Assembly (NCBI RefSeq): GCF_001905825.1
Contig: NZ_LIVV01000002.1
Span: forward strand, 1,244,441-1,308,440
Direction: 5' to 3'
DNA from: Streptomyces sp. CB02009
Lineage (GTDB): Bacteria > Actinomycetota > Actinomycetes > Streptomycetales > Streptomycetaceae
DNA: 64,000 nt
Shown here: in pieces, positions 8,378-17,354 of the stretch
How the letters are laid out: the number at the start of each line of letters is the position of its first letter
Position numbering within the stretch: position 1 is the first letter of the stretch
Notes under the pieces: model-generated
What the model saw: only the letters and a program-made list of their open reading frames with translations
Told to the model about the DNA's origin: nothing
The model's database searches: none
Program-made: the position numbers and the translations under genes

Positions 8378-9840
8378 GGTGCGCCCTCTCCACCGGCGGT
8401 ACCGGATGCGACCGGCGGTGCCGGACGCGGGTCGCCGGCGAGCAGTGGCCCGTCCAGCCTCACCTCCGCACCCCGGATCAGGTCCATCACCGCGTCCGCC
8501 ACGGCGTGCATCCGGGGCTCGCGGAGGTCGAGGACCTGCGTCGGGTTCGAGACGCCGTGGGCGACCAGCAGGTTCATCAGGGGCCACAGGGCCCCGGACC
8601 GCCTCGGGAGCGGGATGCCCCGCCCGTCCGGCGCGACGACCTGCGCCGTCGTGACCCCGGCGAGAAGGTTCGTGCGGGCCCAGTCGACCACCTGGGACCT
8701 GCCGTTCGGGCCGACCCGGAGAACGACGTCCCTCGTGTGGTGCAGCACCGCCAGATAGTTCATCGGGACCGTGAGGCGCCGGATCACGTCGTACGGGGGA
8801 GAGCCGTCCGCCGGACGGACGCGGAGCAGCGTGTCCAGGACCGGGCCGTGGTACTGGAACGTGGTCCGGCCGCGCAGGGACAGGAACCGGGCGAGCACCA
8901 GATGCCCACCGCGGCGCGACCAGCGGCGGGGGACGGAGCCGAACGCTCCCTCCTCACCCGGGAGGAACTCCGCGAGCCGGCGGGCCTCCTCGCCCGGCTC
9001 GGCCACCGGCGCCCGCTGCTCGGCGACGTCACGGGCCACGGCCGCGTACCGGGCCGCCGTCGCCGCGTCGAGGCGCCGGAGGTCGATGAGATCGCCGTCC
9101 ATCACGACCCCGCCCACCGACCGAGAGATCCGCATCTGCTCCAGCTGCCGACGGGCGAAGCGGGTCACGTCGGTCACCCGCCCGTCGAGGTCGACCACCC
9201 GGCAGGTCCTCGTCCCCGCGAGGAGGAGGCTGCGCGGCCAGAGGACCGTGACCCTCCCCGGCGTCGGCGCGTCCGGTGGATCGACCAGGACGGCCAGCCG
9301 CCCCGCCGTGACCGCCGACAGGCAGAGCGACGGCACCTGGACCTCCTCGGTGACCTCGCGTCCCCCCGAGCCCCGGCCGTCGTCCTCCCCGTCGTGGACC
9401 CACAGCGTCAGACCGACCGTCGCCTTGAACTCCGCCGGATCGTGATCACCCCCGTACGTCGTGAACGAGGCGCCCCCTTCGGGGTCGTAGCGCACCAACG
9501 ACGCCGCGCGGACGTCCGCCCGCACCAGGCGCGCGCCCACCACGCCCCCCGGGGAGCGAGGCGCCCACACCACCGAGGTCTCGTCCCCGTACGCCGGGTG
9601 CGTGACCTTCGCACGGTCCCGCCGGGTGATCCGGGGAAACTCCTGCCGCGCGCTCCGTACGGCGGCGAACGGGATCACCGCCGTCCCCACCGCCCCGACG
9701 ACCGACGCGCCTGCCACCCAGTACCAGGCCGCGCCCTCGACCCGGGCGACATACGCCACGACGAGGAACACCGGTCCGGCCACCCCGGCGAACGCGGCCA
9801 GGACCAGATTGCCGATGAGCACGCGGGCGTAACTGCGCAT
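8374..9840 (-). CDS. Uncharacterised two-TM membrane protein
   Basis: 488 residues; I do not recognise the family. Two adjacent hydrophobic segments at the N-terminus (about residues 7-30 and 38-58) anchor a large soluble region. This region contains a Gly/Asp-rich stretch (HDGEDDGRGSGG) and several beta-rich segments (AGRLAVLVDPP, VTVLWPRSLLLAGTRTCRVV, TTFQYHGPVLDTLLRV), and it ends in a Pro/Ala-rich tail. ATG 9840 has a strong AAGGAGGGG site. It is the first gene of a two-gene unit with the Nudix hydrolase (4-nt overlap), 103 bp downstream of the CIS-linked zinc-ribbon gene and on the same strand, so read-through from the CIS operon is possible. Confidence 0.7.
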   Translation of the reverse strand: MRSYARVLIGNLVLAAFAGVAGPVFLVVAYVARVEGAAWYWVAGASVVGAVGTAVIPFAAVRSARQEFPRITRRDRAKVTHPAYGDETSVVWAPRSPGGVVGARLVRADVRAASLVRYDPEGGASFTTYGGDHDPAEFKATVGLTLWVHDGEDDGRGSGGREVTEEVQVPSLCLSAVTAGRLAVLVDPPDAPTPGRVTVLWPRSLLLAGTRTCRVVDLDGRVTDVTRFARRQLEQMRISRSVGGVVMDGDLIDLRRLDAATAARYAAVARDVAEQRAPVAEPGEEARRLAEFLPGEEGAFGSVPRRWSRRGGHLVLARFLSLRGRTTFQYHGPVLDTLLRVRPADGSPPYDVIRRLTVPMNYLAVLHHTRDVVLRVGPNGRSQVVDWARTNLLAGVTTAQVVAPDGRGIPLPRRSGALWPLMNLLVAHGVSNPTQVLDLREPRMHAVADAVMDLIRGAEVRLDGPLLAGDPRPAPPVASGTAGGEGAP

Positions 9841-9943
9841 GGACCCCTCCTTCGGTCAGGTACCCCGGGGATCATCGTTCTTCCTCGTCCCGTGCCTGAG
9901 AAGGGGTCCCGGCGCGATTTCCGGCCTTTCCGTCCGGACCGGA

Positions 9944-11257
9944 TCAGGACACGGACCTGCCGAAGAACTCCAGCTCCGCGACGGCCACCTGCTTCGCGGG
10001 GTCGGCCCGCCAGGCCGTGCGCAGCACCAGCTGCACCGTCAGCGCGTCGCGCACCCGCACGTCCACCCGCTGGGTGCCGCCGTCGTTGATGCGGTGCTGC
10101 GACACATGGGTCTCGCCGGAGGAGTCCTTGACGACCAGGTCGAAGGTGCGCGGGGTCGCCTGGCCGTCGGCCTGCGTGGTGTTCTTCGAACTGCCGGGGG
10201 TGATCAGGACGCTCAGCAGATCGGTCGGCTCGGCGAACCGGGCCTCCATGTACTGACCCGCCGAATCGCCCGCGTACCCCGTGCCCCACCAGGTGTTGGA
10301 GTACCCGTCGCCCGCCAGCTTCGCCGGCTGCCGGGGCGCGGAGTGGGAGGCCGCCCAGGCCACCGGGTGGACCGGGACGCGCGTGGCGAAGTGGTCCTGG
10401 ACCGCGCGGACGGCCGGCGGACCGCCGACGATGCCGCCGACCACCACGGTGACGACCCCCGCCGCGACCAGGGCGCGGACGATCCACCGGCTCCGGTCGC
10501 GGGTGAGCCCGGGGCGCCGGCCCGCGTACGGGCCCTCGGCCGTCGAGAGCTGCTCGGGCACCATCGGGGTGGCGCAGAAGCGGCAGAAGTGCCGGCCCGG
10601 GGTGTTGGCGAGCGAGCAGGCCGGGCACGGCGTGCCGCCCCGCACGGGGACGGGCGCCCCGGCGGCCCGGGACGCCGGCCGGGCGGCCTCGGGACGGGCG
10701 GGGAGCACCGGCGCGGCGACGGCCGGCTCCGCGGGACGGTTCCCGGGGACCGGGACGAGGAGGGACCGCACGAGCGTGTCCGACGGCCCGTCGGCTGGCG
10801 ACTCCGCCTCCCGTACGGGGACGGGCGCGGGCTCGGACGAGGGCGCGTGCCCGGGCCCGGACACGGGGGTCTCCGGGGCGGGGGCCACGGCGGGCAGCGG
10901 GGCGGTCGCCTCCTCCGGCCCGGCGGACGGCCGACCGCTGGCCGCCTCGGCGGGGGAGCCGGGCGAACTCTCGGCGGCGGCCCGCGGCGCGTCGTCCGAC
11001 GGCGTGGCCTCCGGCTCCTCACGGACCGTCCTCCCGGACTCCGAAGAGGCCGAAGAGGCCGAAGAGGCCGAAGAGGCCGGGGCGGCCGTGGTGGAGGACG
11101 TGGACGGCGAGGCGGCGGACGGGCCCTCCGCGCTTGCCGCGCCGGCCGGGCTGTCCCAGCGCAGGAACGCCCCGCAACTGTCACAGAACGACTGGTCCGC
11201 CGCCCGCACCGGGCTCGCGCAGTCCGGGCAGGGACGGGACAGGGGCGCGTCACTCAT
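9944..11257 (-). CDS. CIS-linked bitopic membrane protein: zinc ribbons, disordered linker, TM, discoidin-like domain
   Basis: 437 residues. Layout: N-terminal zinc ribbon CPDC...CDSC (residues about 9-30); a long Ser/Ala/Pro/Glu disordered linker; a second zinc ribbon CPAC...CRFC; a single transmembrane helix RWIVRALVAAGVVTVVVGGI; and a C-terminal F5/8C or NADase-type glycan-binding beta-sandwich (YSNTWWGTGYAGDSAGQYME ... VAVAELEFFG). Predicted topology is cytoplasmic N-terminus, external C-terminus. It is the last gene of the CIS baseplate transcript, 5 bp after the gpI-like gene. Streptomyces CIS are cytoplasmic and are reported to need a bitopic membrane protein (CisA) to reach the membrane; this is the better of two candidates here, by inference. 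Start ATG 11257 follows AAGGAG by 10 nt. Confidence 0.75.
   Translation of the reverse strand: MSDAPLSRPCPDCASPVRAADQSFCDSCGAFLRWDSPAGAASAEGPSAASPSTSSTTAAPASSASSASSASSESGRTVREEPEATPSDDAPRAAAESSPGSPAEAASGRPSAGPEEATAPLPAVAPAPETPVSGPGHAPSSEPAPVPVREAESPADGPSDTLVRSLLVPVPGNRPAEPAVAAPVLPARPEAARPASRAAGAPVPVRGGTPCPACSLANTPGRHFCRFCATPMVPEQLSTAEGPYAGRRPGLTRDRSRWIVRALVAAGVVTVVVGGIVGGPPAVRAVQDHFATRVPVHPVAWAASHSAPRQPAKLAGDGYSNTWWGTGYAGDSAGQYMEARFAEPTDLLSVLITPGSSKNTTQADGQATPRTFDLVVKDSSGETHVSQHRINDGGTQRVDVRVRDALTVQLVLRTAWRADPAKQVAVAELEFFGRSVS
11041..11076. repeat. Four tandem 9-bp CCGAAGAGG repeats inside the zinc-ribbon protein gene
   Basis: Four perfect copies, in frame. On the minus strand they encode a Ser-Ser-Ala run within the disordered linker of the membrane protein at 9944-11257. 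Copy number could vary between strains and change linker length. Confidence 0.8.
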
Positions 11258-11262
11258 CAGGG

Positions 11263-11856
11263 TCAAGCTCCTTCGGATGTACGGGAAGTGGTCGCCGAGG
11301 GCGGCGGGGAGTGCGTCACCGAGACCGTGAACGGCAGGTGCGCGGGACGGGCGGCGGCCACGACCGCGCGCAGCCGGTGCGGATCCACGGCCGCCGGGTC
11401 GGCGACCCGGAGTACCACGTGCAGTCCGGCGACGGGCGCCCCGGGGAACGGCCCGAGCGGCGCGGACGACCAGCTCGCACCCCCGCTCTCGGTGATCTCC
11501 GGGGGGACGCCGAAGGCGAGCCGGACCGCCGCCGCGAGCCCCTGCCGGGTGCCGCGCACCCGGTGCAGCGCCACGGCAGAGGCGACCGCGTGGCGGCGCA
11601 GCGGCAGCGGCTCGTCGCCGTCCAGCTCCGCGCCGACCCACGTCGCGAGGTAGTCCACGAAGTCGGCGGGGGCGAGCGCCGGCGAGAAGTACGCCTCCAG
11701 GGAGTCGAGGACGTTGAAGAGCGGCGCGAGGACGACGTCCAGGCCGGACACGAACCGCTGCCCGAAGTCGTCCTCCGCGTACACGGCGGGCAGCGCCGCA
11801 CCCAGCGGGTACGGGGTCGCCAGGCCCGGAACCGTACCCCGCGCGGAGCCGCTCAC
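11263..11856 (-). CDS. CIS baseplate wedge protein, phage tail protein I (gpI) family
   Basis: 197 residues. The central part has the P2 gpI-type signature: FNVLDSLEAYFSPALAPADF followed by VDYLATWVGAELDG, then a helical RRHAVASAVALHRVRGTRQG segment and AVRLAFGV. gpI-like proteins join the baseplate J protein in the wedge of contractile tails. Start GTG 11856 overlaps the stop of the J-like gene (GTGA), consistent with stoichiometric co-translation. The Ser/Thr/Pro-rich C-terminus is not conserved in phage. Confidence 0.85.
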   Translation of the reverse strand: MSGSARGTVPGLATPYPLGAALPAVYAEDDFGQRFVSGLDVVLAPLFNVLDSLEAYFSPALAPADFVDYLATWVGAELDGDEPLPLRRHAVASAVALHRVRGTRQGLAAAVRLAFGVPPEITESGGASWSSAPLGPFPGAPVAGLHVVLRVADPAAVDPHRLRAVVAAARPAHLPFTVSVTHSPPPSATTSRTSEGA

Positions 11857-13841
11857 CGTGCCTCGATCACACGGACGCGATGGTCGAACGGGAAGAGCAG
11901 CGCGGACGGCGCCAGCTCGATCCGGTCCGTCGTGTCACCCCTGCGGCCGGTCAGCGGATCGGCCGGATGCAGCAGCACCTCGTCCACCAGCTCCACGCCC
12001 GGCACCCGCTGGAGCGCCGCGAAGACCTCACCGGCCCGCAGCGGCCGCCCGAACGGCCAGCCCTCGCCGTGCGCCCCTCCGGTCAGCGGGTCCAGGTACG
12101 CGTACAGCGCGTCCAGCGCCTCCGCCCGTACGCGCTCCGCCTCGGCCGCCCGGAAGGAGTGCAGCGTCGCCACCACCGTCACGCCCTGGTAGAACGGCGG
12201 CCCGACGGCCAGCCGCGTGCCCAGCGGCCGCCGCTCGTCGAGGAAGCCCGTCACCCGGGACAGCAGCTCCTCGCCCGGCACCAGCTGCTCGAACCGCAGC
12301 CGGCCGCCCCGGTCCGGCACGGCCTGCGGCACGACCAGGACCCGGACCGCGTTGTCGCCCGCCTCGGCCGCGTCCGCCGCCAGGCAGGCGATGCGCGCCG
12401 CCTCGGGCGCCGCCCGGCGCGCCAGCTCCTCGTAGTCCCGGGCGGTGACCGCCCGTTCCTGCGCGCGGAGGCTGATCGGTGCCCGGGACTTGGCCTCCTC
12501 GACGGTCTCCCCGTCCACCCCGCCGCGCGCCGCCTCGCGGTTCTCCACCCGCGCGATGTACGGGATGGAGCTGCGCAGCACGGTGATCGTGGAGCGGGCC
12601 ACGTTCCCCGCCCGGCCGCCCCCGGTGCCGTACCGGACCGCCCGGATCGCCGCCCCCTTCGGCGGCACGGCACCGAACTGCCGCAGCGTGCCGTCCGGTT
12701 GGCGCACAGACGGCCCGAAGGCGACCTCACCGGTGGTCGCGTCGAGGGTGAAGTGCCGGTCGCCGGGGCGCGAGGAGGCGAAGTCGCGGACGACGGTCCA
12801 CTCCTGCCAGCCGGCCTCGGACTCCTCCCCTTCGACGCCGCTGTCCGCCCGCTCGGCGACCTGGAGCAGCAGCGGCGGCCGGTCCACGACCGGCGCGTGC
12901 GCCAGCCGCAGCCGCTGCGCCGGCACGCCCTCGGACTCGCCGAGCCGCTCGTTCCGCACCGCCTCCGCGTGCGCCGCGCGGACCGTCCCGCCGATGGTGA
13001 ACGCCTCCGCGGCCCGTACCGTCGGCGACTCGCTGTACGACGGCAGACCCGTGGCGGGCTCGACGACCCGGCACCGCACCCAGCCCGCCTCGTGCCCGCC
13101 GAGCCGCGACACCGCGTGCCCGGACGGCATGTGCAGCACCACCTCGCCCGGCCGGTTGAGCCCGCCCGTGGAGTCCTCGTCGACCTCGCACGCGACCCAG
13201 CCCTCGGCCCCGGTCCACGCCTCCCACACCAGCGGCGGCCTGCGCGGATCCACTCCGACGCCGTCCACCCGGCTGTCCAGGTCGAGGACGAGCACACAGT
13301 CCGGCACCGCCGCCGAGAGACCGAGCAGCAGCAGGTCGCCGACGCGCGGCAGGGGCGAGAAGGCGGGCACGTCCGCACCGCCGCGGAGATCCTGCGAGCG
13401 GTCCTCGGGCGCGCCGCCCGCCTCCTGGCGCAGGACGTGCGTCAACGAGCAGGGCACCACGGTCAGATCGGCGGCCGTCGCGAAGACGACCGCCTCCTCC
13501 GTCTCCGTACGCCCGGTGGACACCTCCGTACCCGTGGGCAGCACCACGGGCTCCGGCTGCGGCGCCGAGAGCCGGAAGGTGATGTCGGCGCGGGCGGCCG
13601 CGGGCGGGAACAGCGTCACCCCGAGCAGGTCGAGGAAGGCCAGGTGGTTCTTCTCCGGGACCCGGTTGAGGCGGTAGACGAGCTGGTCCGCCATGTGCGC
13701 GACCGCCTCGACCAGGGTGACGCCCGGGTCCGAGACGTTGTGGTCGGTCCACTCGGGGCACGCCTGCTGGATGTAGCGCTTGGCGTCGTCGACGAACTGC
13801 TGGAAGCGGCGGTCGTCGAGATGGGGTGCGGGCAGGGCCAT
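11853..13841 (-). CDS. CIS baseplate protein, gpJ/gp47 family
   Basis: 662 residues, a major baseplate wedge component. The N-terminus (LDDRRFQQFVDDAKRYIQ, then DHNVSDPGVTLVEAVAHMAD) is the standard opening of CIS baseplate J proteins, and the region around residues 410-560 (RYGTGGGRAGNVARSTITVL, RAQERAVTARDYEELARRAA) is the conserved baseplate_J core. Much longer than P2 gpJ, as is usual in extracellular or cytoplasmic CIS. ATG 13841 lies 10 bp from the gp25-like gene and the 3' end overlaps the gpI-like gene. Confidence 0.9.
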   Translation of the reverse strand: MALPAPHLDDRRFQQFVDDAKRYIQQACPEWTDHNVSDPGVTLVEAVAHMADQLVYRLNRVPEKNHLAFLDLLGVTLFPPAAARADITFRLSAPQPEPVVLPTGTEVSTGRTETEEAVVFATAADLTVVPCSLTHVLRQEAGGAPEDRSQDLRGGADVPAFSPLPRVGDLLLLGLSAAVPDCVLVLDLDSRVDGVGVDPRRPPLVWEAWTGAEGWVACEVDEDSTGGLNRPGEVVLHMPSGHAVSRLGGHEAGWVRCRVVEPATGLPSYSESPTVRAAEAFTIGGTVRAAHAEAVRNERLGESEGVPAQRLRLAHAPVVDRPPLLLQVAERADSGVEGEESEAGWQEWTVVRDFASSRPGDRHFTLDATTGEVAFGPSVRQPDGTLRQFGAVPPKGAAIRAVRYGTGGGRAGNVARSTITVLRSSIPYIARVENREAARGGVDGETVEEAKSRAPISLRAQERAVTARDYEELARRAAPEAARIACLAADAAEAGDNAVRVLVVPQAVPDRGGRLRFEQLVPGEELLSRVTGFLDERRPLGTRLAVGPPFYQGVTVVATLHSFRAAEAERVRAEALDALYAYLDPLTGGAHGEGWPFGRPLRAGEVFAALQRVPGVELVDEVLLHPADPLTGRRGDTTDRIELAPSALLFPFDHRVRVIEAR

Positions 13842-13851
13842 GGCGGCTCTT

Positions 13852-14250
13852 TCAGTCCTCGGAGGGGATGACGTAGAAGGGGAAGACGAGGTTGCGCGGG
13901 TTGTTCGCGCCGCGGACCCGGTAGCGGATGTCGATGAAGAGGGTGGTCGGCTCCCCGGGCGCGGGAGAGACCGTGACCTCCTCCACGTCGATGCGCGGCT
14001 CCCAGCGGTCGAGCGAGGACATCACCTCGTACCGGACCCGGCCCATCGTCGAGTCGTTGACCGGGGCGAACACCAACTCGTGGACCGCGCAACCGAACTC
14101 GGGCCGCATCGGACGCTCGCCCGGCGCGGTGGCGAGGACGAGCCGCATCGACTCCTCGATCTCCCGGTCGCGCCGCACGAGCGCGATGGAGCCGCTCGGG
14201 CCGGTCCGCAGCGGGAAGGCCCAGCCCGCGCCGACGAACTGCTCACTCAA
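13852..14250 (-). CDS. CIS baseplate protein, gpW/gp25 family
   Basis: 132 residues. gp25-like lysozyme-fold baseplate protein: IEESMRLVLATAPGERPMRP, FGCAVHELVF and a central RYEVMSSLDRWEPRIDVEEV strand-helix are characteristic. In contractile tails it links the wedge to the start of the sheath. ATG 14250 follows AGGACCTTCC-type spacer with GAGGA upstream. The product is encoded between the spike gene (50 bp away) and the J-like gene (10 bp). Confidence 0.92.
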   Translation of the reverse strand: MSEQFVGAGWAFPLRTGPSGSIALVRRDREIEESMRLVLATAPGERPMRPEFGCAVHELVFAPVNDSTMGRVRYEVMSSLDRWEPRIDVEEVTVSPAPGEPTTLFIDIRYRVRGANNPRNLVFPFYVIPSED

Positions 14251-14299
14251 GGGAAGGTCCTCCTCTGGACGCCATGGGAACGGGCGGCGGGGCCGGTCA

Positions 14300-16114
14300 T
14301 CAGAACGGCAGGTTCGCCACGACGGGATTGGGCATCGGGACGGTCGAGGTGACGAAGGCCGGCGCGTTGACGACAGCCTGCGTCAGCGCCGAGACCTTGA
14401 ACTTCGCCCCGGCCTTGATGTCCACCCCGAGCCCCGCGTCGAGCTTGATCCGCCCCTTGGCGGAGAGTGTCAGATCCATCCCCGACTCGACCGTGATCCC
14501 GCGCGCCCCCGAGATGGTGACGGTGCCGTCGCTGTCGATGGTCAGGGTGGTGCGTGCCTCGTTCAGCTCGACGCTCAGCCCGCCCTTCGCGGTGCGCAGC
14601 CGGATGCCGTGCGAGGCGCGCGTCCTGCCGCCCTCCTCGCGCAGCTCCACGGTGTGACCGGTACGGGAGGTCAGGGCGCGCCACTGGACGCGCCCGCTGG
14701 TCGGATCGACGGGCGGCACCCGGTCGGTCGCCGGGGTGTGCTTGTCGACGCCGTTGTACAACCCCGCCAGGACGTAGGGGTGTTCAAGGGAACCCCGGTC
14801 GAAGGCGCACAGCACCTCGTCGTCCACCTCGGGGAGCATCAGACCGCCGCCCCCGCGTCCGCCGAGCTGGGCGACCCGGCACCAGCCGCTCTCGTACGTC
14901 GCCGACAGCCACGGGAACCGCAGTCTGACCCGGCCCAGCGAGAGCGGGTCCTTGGTGTTCGTGACCAGCGCGACCGCGACACCGGGCATCGGCGGCGCCG
15001 CCTCCCCGCCGCCGGACGCCGTCCCGTACAGCGAGCGGAACTGCCGCCCGGACACGGTCAGCCAGGTGGCGAACTGCCGCCCGGAGGCGAAGACATGGCG
15101 CACCCCCGTCGCGGTGTACCGCCCCTCGAAGGGGAAGCCTGCCCCCTTCACGGCCACCGGCTGCCCCGGCTTCATCGCCGGGTTCCCGGTGACGGCGACC
15201 TCCAGCTCCGCGAACGACCCGGTGACGTCGTCGGCCAGCGCCGTCGCCGCCTGCGTCACCTCCGACTGCGTGGTGAACGGCGTTTCAGTCGCCGCCAGTT
15301 CGGCGGGACCGAACGGCGCGGACAACTGGGCCGGGGTGATGTCGGAGACGATCTCCTTGCTCGCGACGGCGGGCGTCGGCGAGGACAGCGCCTGCTTGGT
15401 ACGGGGATCCCAGCCCCGCACGTCGACCTTCCCGACCTGCCCGGCGGCGGTCACCGACACCCGGCTCTGCAGCGTGTTGCTCCCGAAGTCCAGGACGTAC
15501 GGGCTGGCCGCCGCCGGCGTGGTGTCGGCGGGCGCCGAGGAGGCAGGCGGCAGCGCCGCGAACACCAGCCGGCCCGCCGGGTCGAGGGACAACCGGACGT
15601 CGTTCTCGCGCGCGAGCCGGGAGAGGAAGTCCCAGTCGGTGATGTTGGGCTGGGTCGCCAGCTCGTACACCGTCGGCGTCGCGTCGACCTTGCCCAGCGG
15701 GATCCGGTTGAGTCCGGCGAGCTTCCGGACGATGTCCGACGCCGTCATGTTCGGATAGCCCTCGACGCGCCGGCTGCGCAGCAGACGGTGGCCCGGATCG
15801 TAGCCGCGCACGATCAGGTACCGGCCGTGGCCGGGCGCCGCGTCCACCTCGACGGCCGTGACCTCGCCGGTGAGCATCGGCTCACCGAGCCTGCCGTCGG
15901 TGAACGGGGACAGCACCGCCATCGCGCCGACCTTGAGGAACGGGAACGTCGTCGTGAGGGTGCCGTCCTTGTCGCTGAACGTCAGCTGGAACGCCGACGG
16001 GACGTTGACGCTCGCGTCCACCCAGCCCTCGGTGAGGCGGACCGCGAGCGGGTCCGGCAGCGGCGTGCCGTCGAGCTGCACGTGGAGGACGGTGGTGAAG
16101 GTCTTCTCGCTCAT
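14300..16114 (-). CDS. CIS spike/hub protein, VgrG-like
   Basis: 604 residues, the gp27-gp5 fusion that forms the trimeric puncturing spike. Residues about 1-350 are the phage late-control-D/hub domain (VRGYDPGHRLLRSRRVEGYP, WDFLSRLARENDVRLSLDPA). About 390-470 is the gp5 OB fold (VALVTNTKDPLSLGRVRLRF, WLSATYESGWCRV, PEVDDEVLCAFDRGS). The C-terminus is a short triple beta-helix (VTISGARGITVESGMDLTLS, KGRIKLDAGLGVDIKAG). No C-terminal toxin extension is present. ATG 16114 overlaps the stop of the LysM gene by 4 nt (ATGA). No separate PAAR tip gene was found nearby. Confidence 0.92.
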   Translation of the reverse strand: MSEKTFTTVLHVQLDGTPLPDPLAVRLTEGWVDASVNVPSAFQLTFSDKDGTLTTTFPFLKVGAMAVLSPFTDGRLGEPMLTGEVTAVEVDAAPGHGRYLIVRGYDPGHRLLRSRRVEGYPNMTASDIVRKLAGLNRIPLGKVDATPTVYELATQPNITDWDFLSRLARENDVRLSLDPAGRLVFAALPPASSAPADTTPAAASPYVLDFGSNTLQSRVSVTAAGQVGKVDVRGWDPRTKQALSSPTPAVASKEIVSDITPAQLSAPFGPAELAATETPFTTQSEVTQAATALADDVTGSFAELEVAVTGNPAMKPGQPVAVKGAGFPFEGRYTATGVRHVFASGRQFATWLTVSGRQFRSLYGTASGGGEAAPPMPGVAVALVTNTKDPLSLGRVRLRFPWLSATYESGWCRVAQLGGRGGGGLMLPEVDDEVLCAFDRGSLEHPYVLAGLYNGVDKHTPATDRVPPVDPTSGRVQWRALTSRTGHTVELREEGGRTRASHGIRLRTAKGGLSVELNEARTTLTIDSDGTVTISGARGITVESGMDLTLSAKGRIKLDAGLGVDIKAGAKFKVSALTQAVVNAPAFVTSTVPMPNPVVANLPF

Positions 16115-16851
16115 GAGGCGCCCTCGGTCTCCGGCGTTTCGGTGGTGGACGGGAGCAGCAGTTCGGTGCCGGGGCGCAACCGCATCGGATCGTCGATGCG
16201 GTTCGCCTCCGCGATGACCCGCCAGCGGGTCGCGTCGCCGTACTCGCGCCAGGCGAGGGAGGCGAGGGAGTCGCCGGCGACCGTGCGGTGCACCCGGCGG
16301 GCCGACAGCGCGCCGGACGTCGGGTTCTGCTTCTTGGTCGCGCTGGAGACCTCGGTGAGGGAGAGCGAACACGTCGCGCGGATCGGTATCCCGCTCGGGC
16401 TGAAGAGCGTGTACGTCGCCGACACCGACGTCACGTACGCGACGAACTGCACCGTCGAGAACGACCCCCAGGAGAACCGCACCCACGGCGGCGACGGCGC
16501 CTTCGCGGCGATGCTCTGCTGGGTCACCTCGCAACAGGACAGCAGCAGTTCCACCTGCTGCTGCACGTCGTTCGACGACGGGTCGCCCGAGCGGTCGAGG
16601 AAGACCTCCAGCTGCAGCTGGGCCGGCTCACTGCCGGTGAACTTGGGCGGCGCGCCCCGGTCGTAGGCGACAGCCTGCTCCGTGAACCAGTGCGCGGACC
16701 GGCTGAGTTGGAGCTGGTCCGGATTGAACTCGAACTTCACCTCGCCGAGCTTCCCGCCGTACGAGCTGGACAGGTCGGTCGGCGGCTGATGGATGGCGAG
16801 CGCGGCACGGGAGAGGCCGCTGGCCGTCAACCCGCCGAAGAACGGGGCCAT
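16111..16851 (-). CDS. CIS LysM-domain tail/hub adaptor protein
   Basis: 246 residues. The N-terminal 170 residues form the domain found in CIS tube-hub proteins (GGKLGEVKFEFNPDQLQLSR; ARHWFTEQ-like segment). The C-terminal 55 residues are a LysM-like fold (HRTVAGDSLASLAWREYGDA, then RWRVIAEANRID and LRPGTELLLP). In related particles (Afp7/Pvc7-type) such a protein caps the tube at the spike. ATG 16851 was chosen because the family-like sequence starts immediately; longer upstream reading frame is Pro/Arg nonsense antisense to the tube gene. Confidence 0.88.
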   Translation of the reverse strand: MAPFFGGLTASGLSRAALAIHQPPTDLSSSYGGKLGEVKFEFNPDQLQLSRSAHWFTEQAVAYDRGAPPKFTGSEPAQLQLEVFLDRSGDPSSNDVQQQVELLLSCCEVTQQSIAAKAPSPPWVRFSWGSFSTVQFVAYVTSVSATYTLFSPSGIPIRATCSLSLTEVSSATKKQNPTSGALSARRVHRTVAGDSLASLAWREYGDATRWRVIAEANRIDDPMRLRPGTELLLPSTTETPETEGAS

Positions 16852-16852
16852 C

Positions 16853-17290
16853 TCAGGCCCCTCCCGCGTCGGTGAACCCGTGGTGGGCGATCTCCAGGGT
16901 CTCCGTCGCCACGGCCGGACCGGCCGGGTCGAGGGTCGGCCCCGTCCAGCGCACCGGCAGCACCTCCACCAGACCCCACTGCGCCACGATCGACCCGTCG
17001 GCGCGTAGCGCCGCGATCTGCGCGGTCGGACGGGTGATCCCCGTGGCGAGCGACGAGATCCAGGCGGCGACGTTCGCGGTCTCGGGCGTGAGCGGACGGG
17101 TGAGGCGGATGGTGGAGAACGTGACGCGGGTGGGCAACTGCCAGACGAAGCCGTTGTTGCCCCCCTCCCGGCGCTGCTCCACCTCGACCTCGGAGGCGAG
17201 ACCGTCACAGCTGTTGAACACGCCGAGGTCCTCGCCGTCGATGGTGAGCTTGAAGAAGACGGTGGATGCGGGGTCCAGCTGCTGGGGCAT
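16853..17290 (-). CDS. CIS inner tube-family protein 2 (gp19-like, baseplate-proximal)
   Basis: 145 residues with the T4 gp19/Hcp-like tube fold: FFKLTIDGEDLGVFNSCDGL, strand pairs EVEVEQRREGGNNGFVWQLP and FSTIRLTRPL, ending ATETLEIAHHGF. CIS loci usually encode two or three tube paralogues; the one beside the spike gene typically forms the tube initiator ring. It ends 1 bp before the LysM gene start. Its sequence differs strongly from the major tube protein at 21004-21447. Confidence 0.88.
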   Translation of the reverse strand: MPQQLDPASTVFFKLTIDGEDLGVFNSCDGLASEVEVEQRREGGNNGFVWQLPTRVTFSTIRLTRPLTPETANVAAWISSLATGITRPTAQIAALRADGSIVAQWGLVEVLPVRWTGPTLDPAGPAVATETLEIAHHGFTDAGGA

Positions 17291-17354
17291 GGTGGCGGGT
17301 CTCTCGGATCGGTGCGGTCAGGGGTGGGCGGGCCGGCGGTGAGCGCCGGGTACG

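Noticed and set aside
11041..11076. Possible CRISPR-like array
   Set aside because: Contiguous 9-bp coding repeat without spacers.
11880..13871. 663-codon plus-strand open frame
   Set aside because: Antisense to the baseplate J gene, Arg/Pro/His-rich, no recognisable family.
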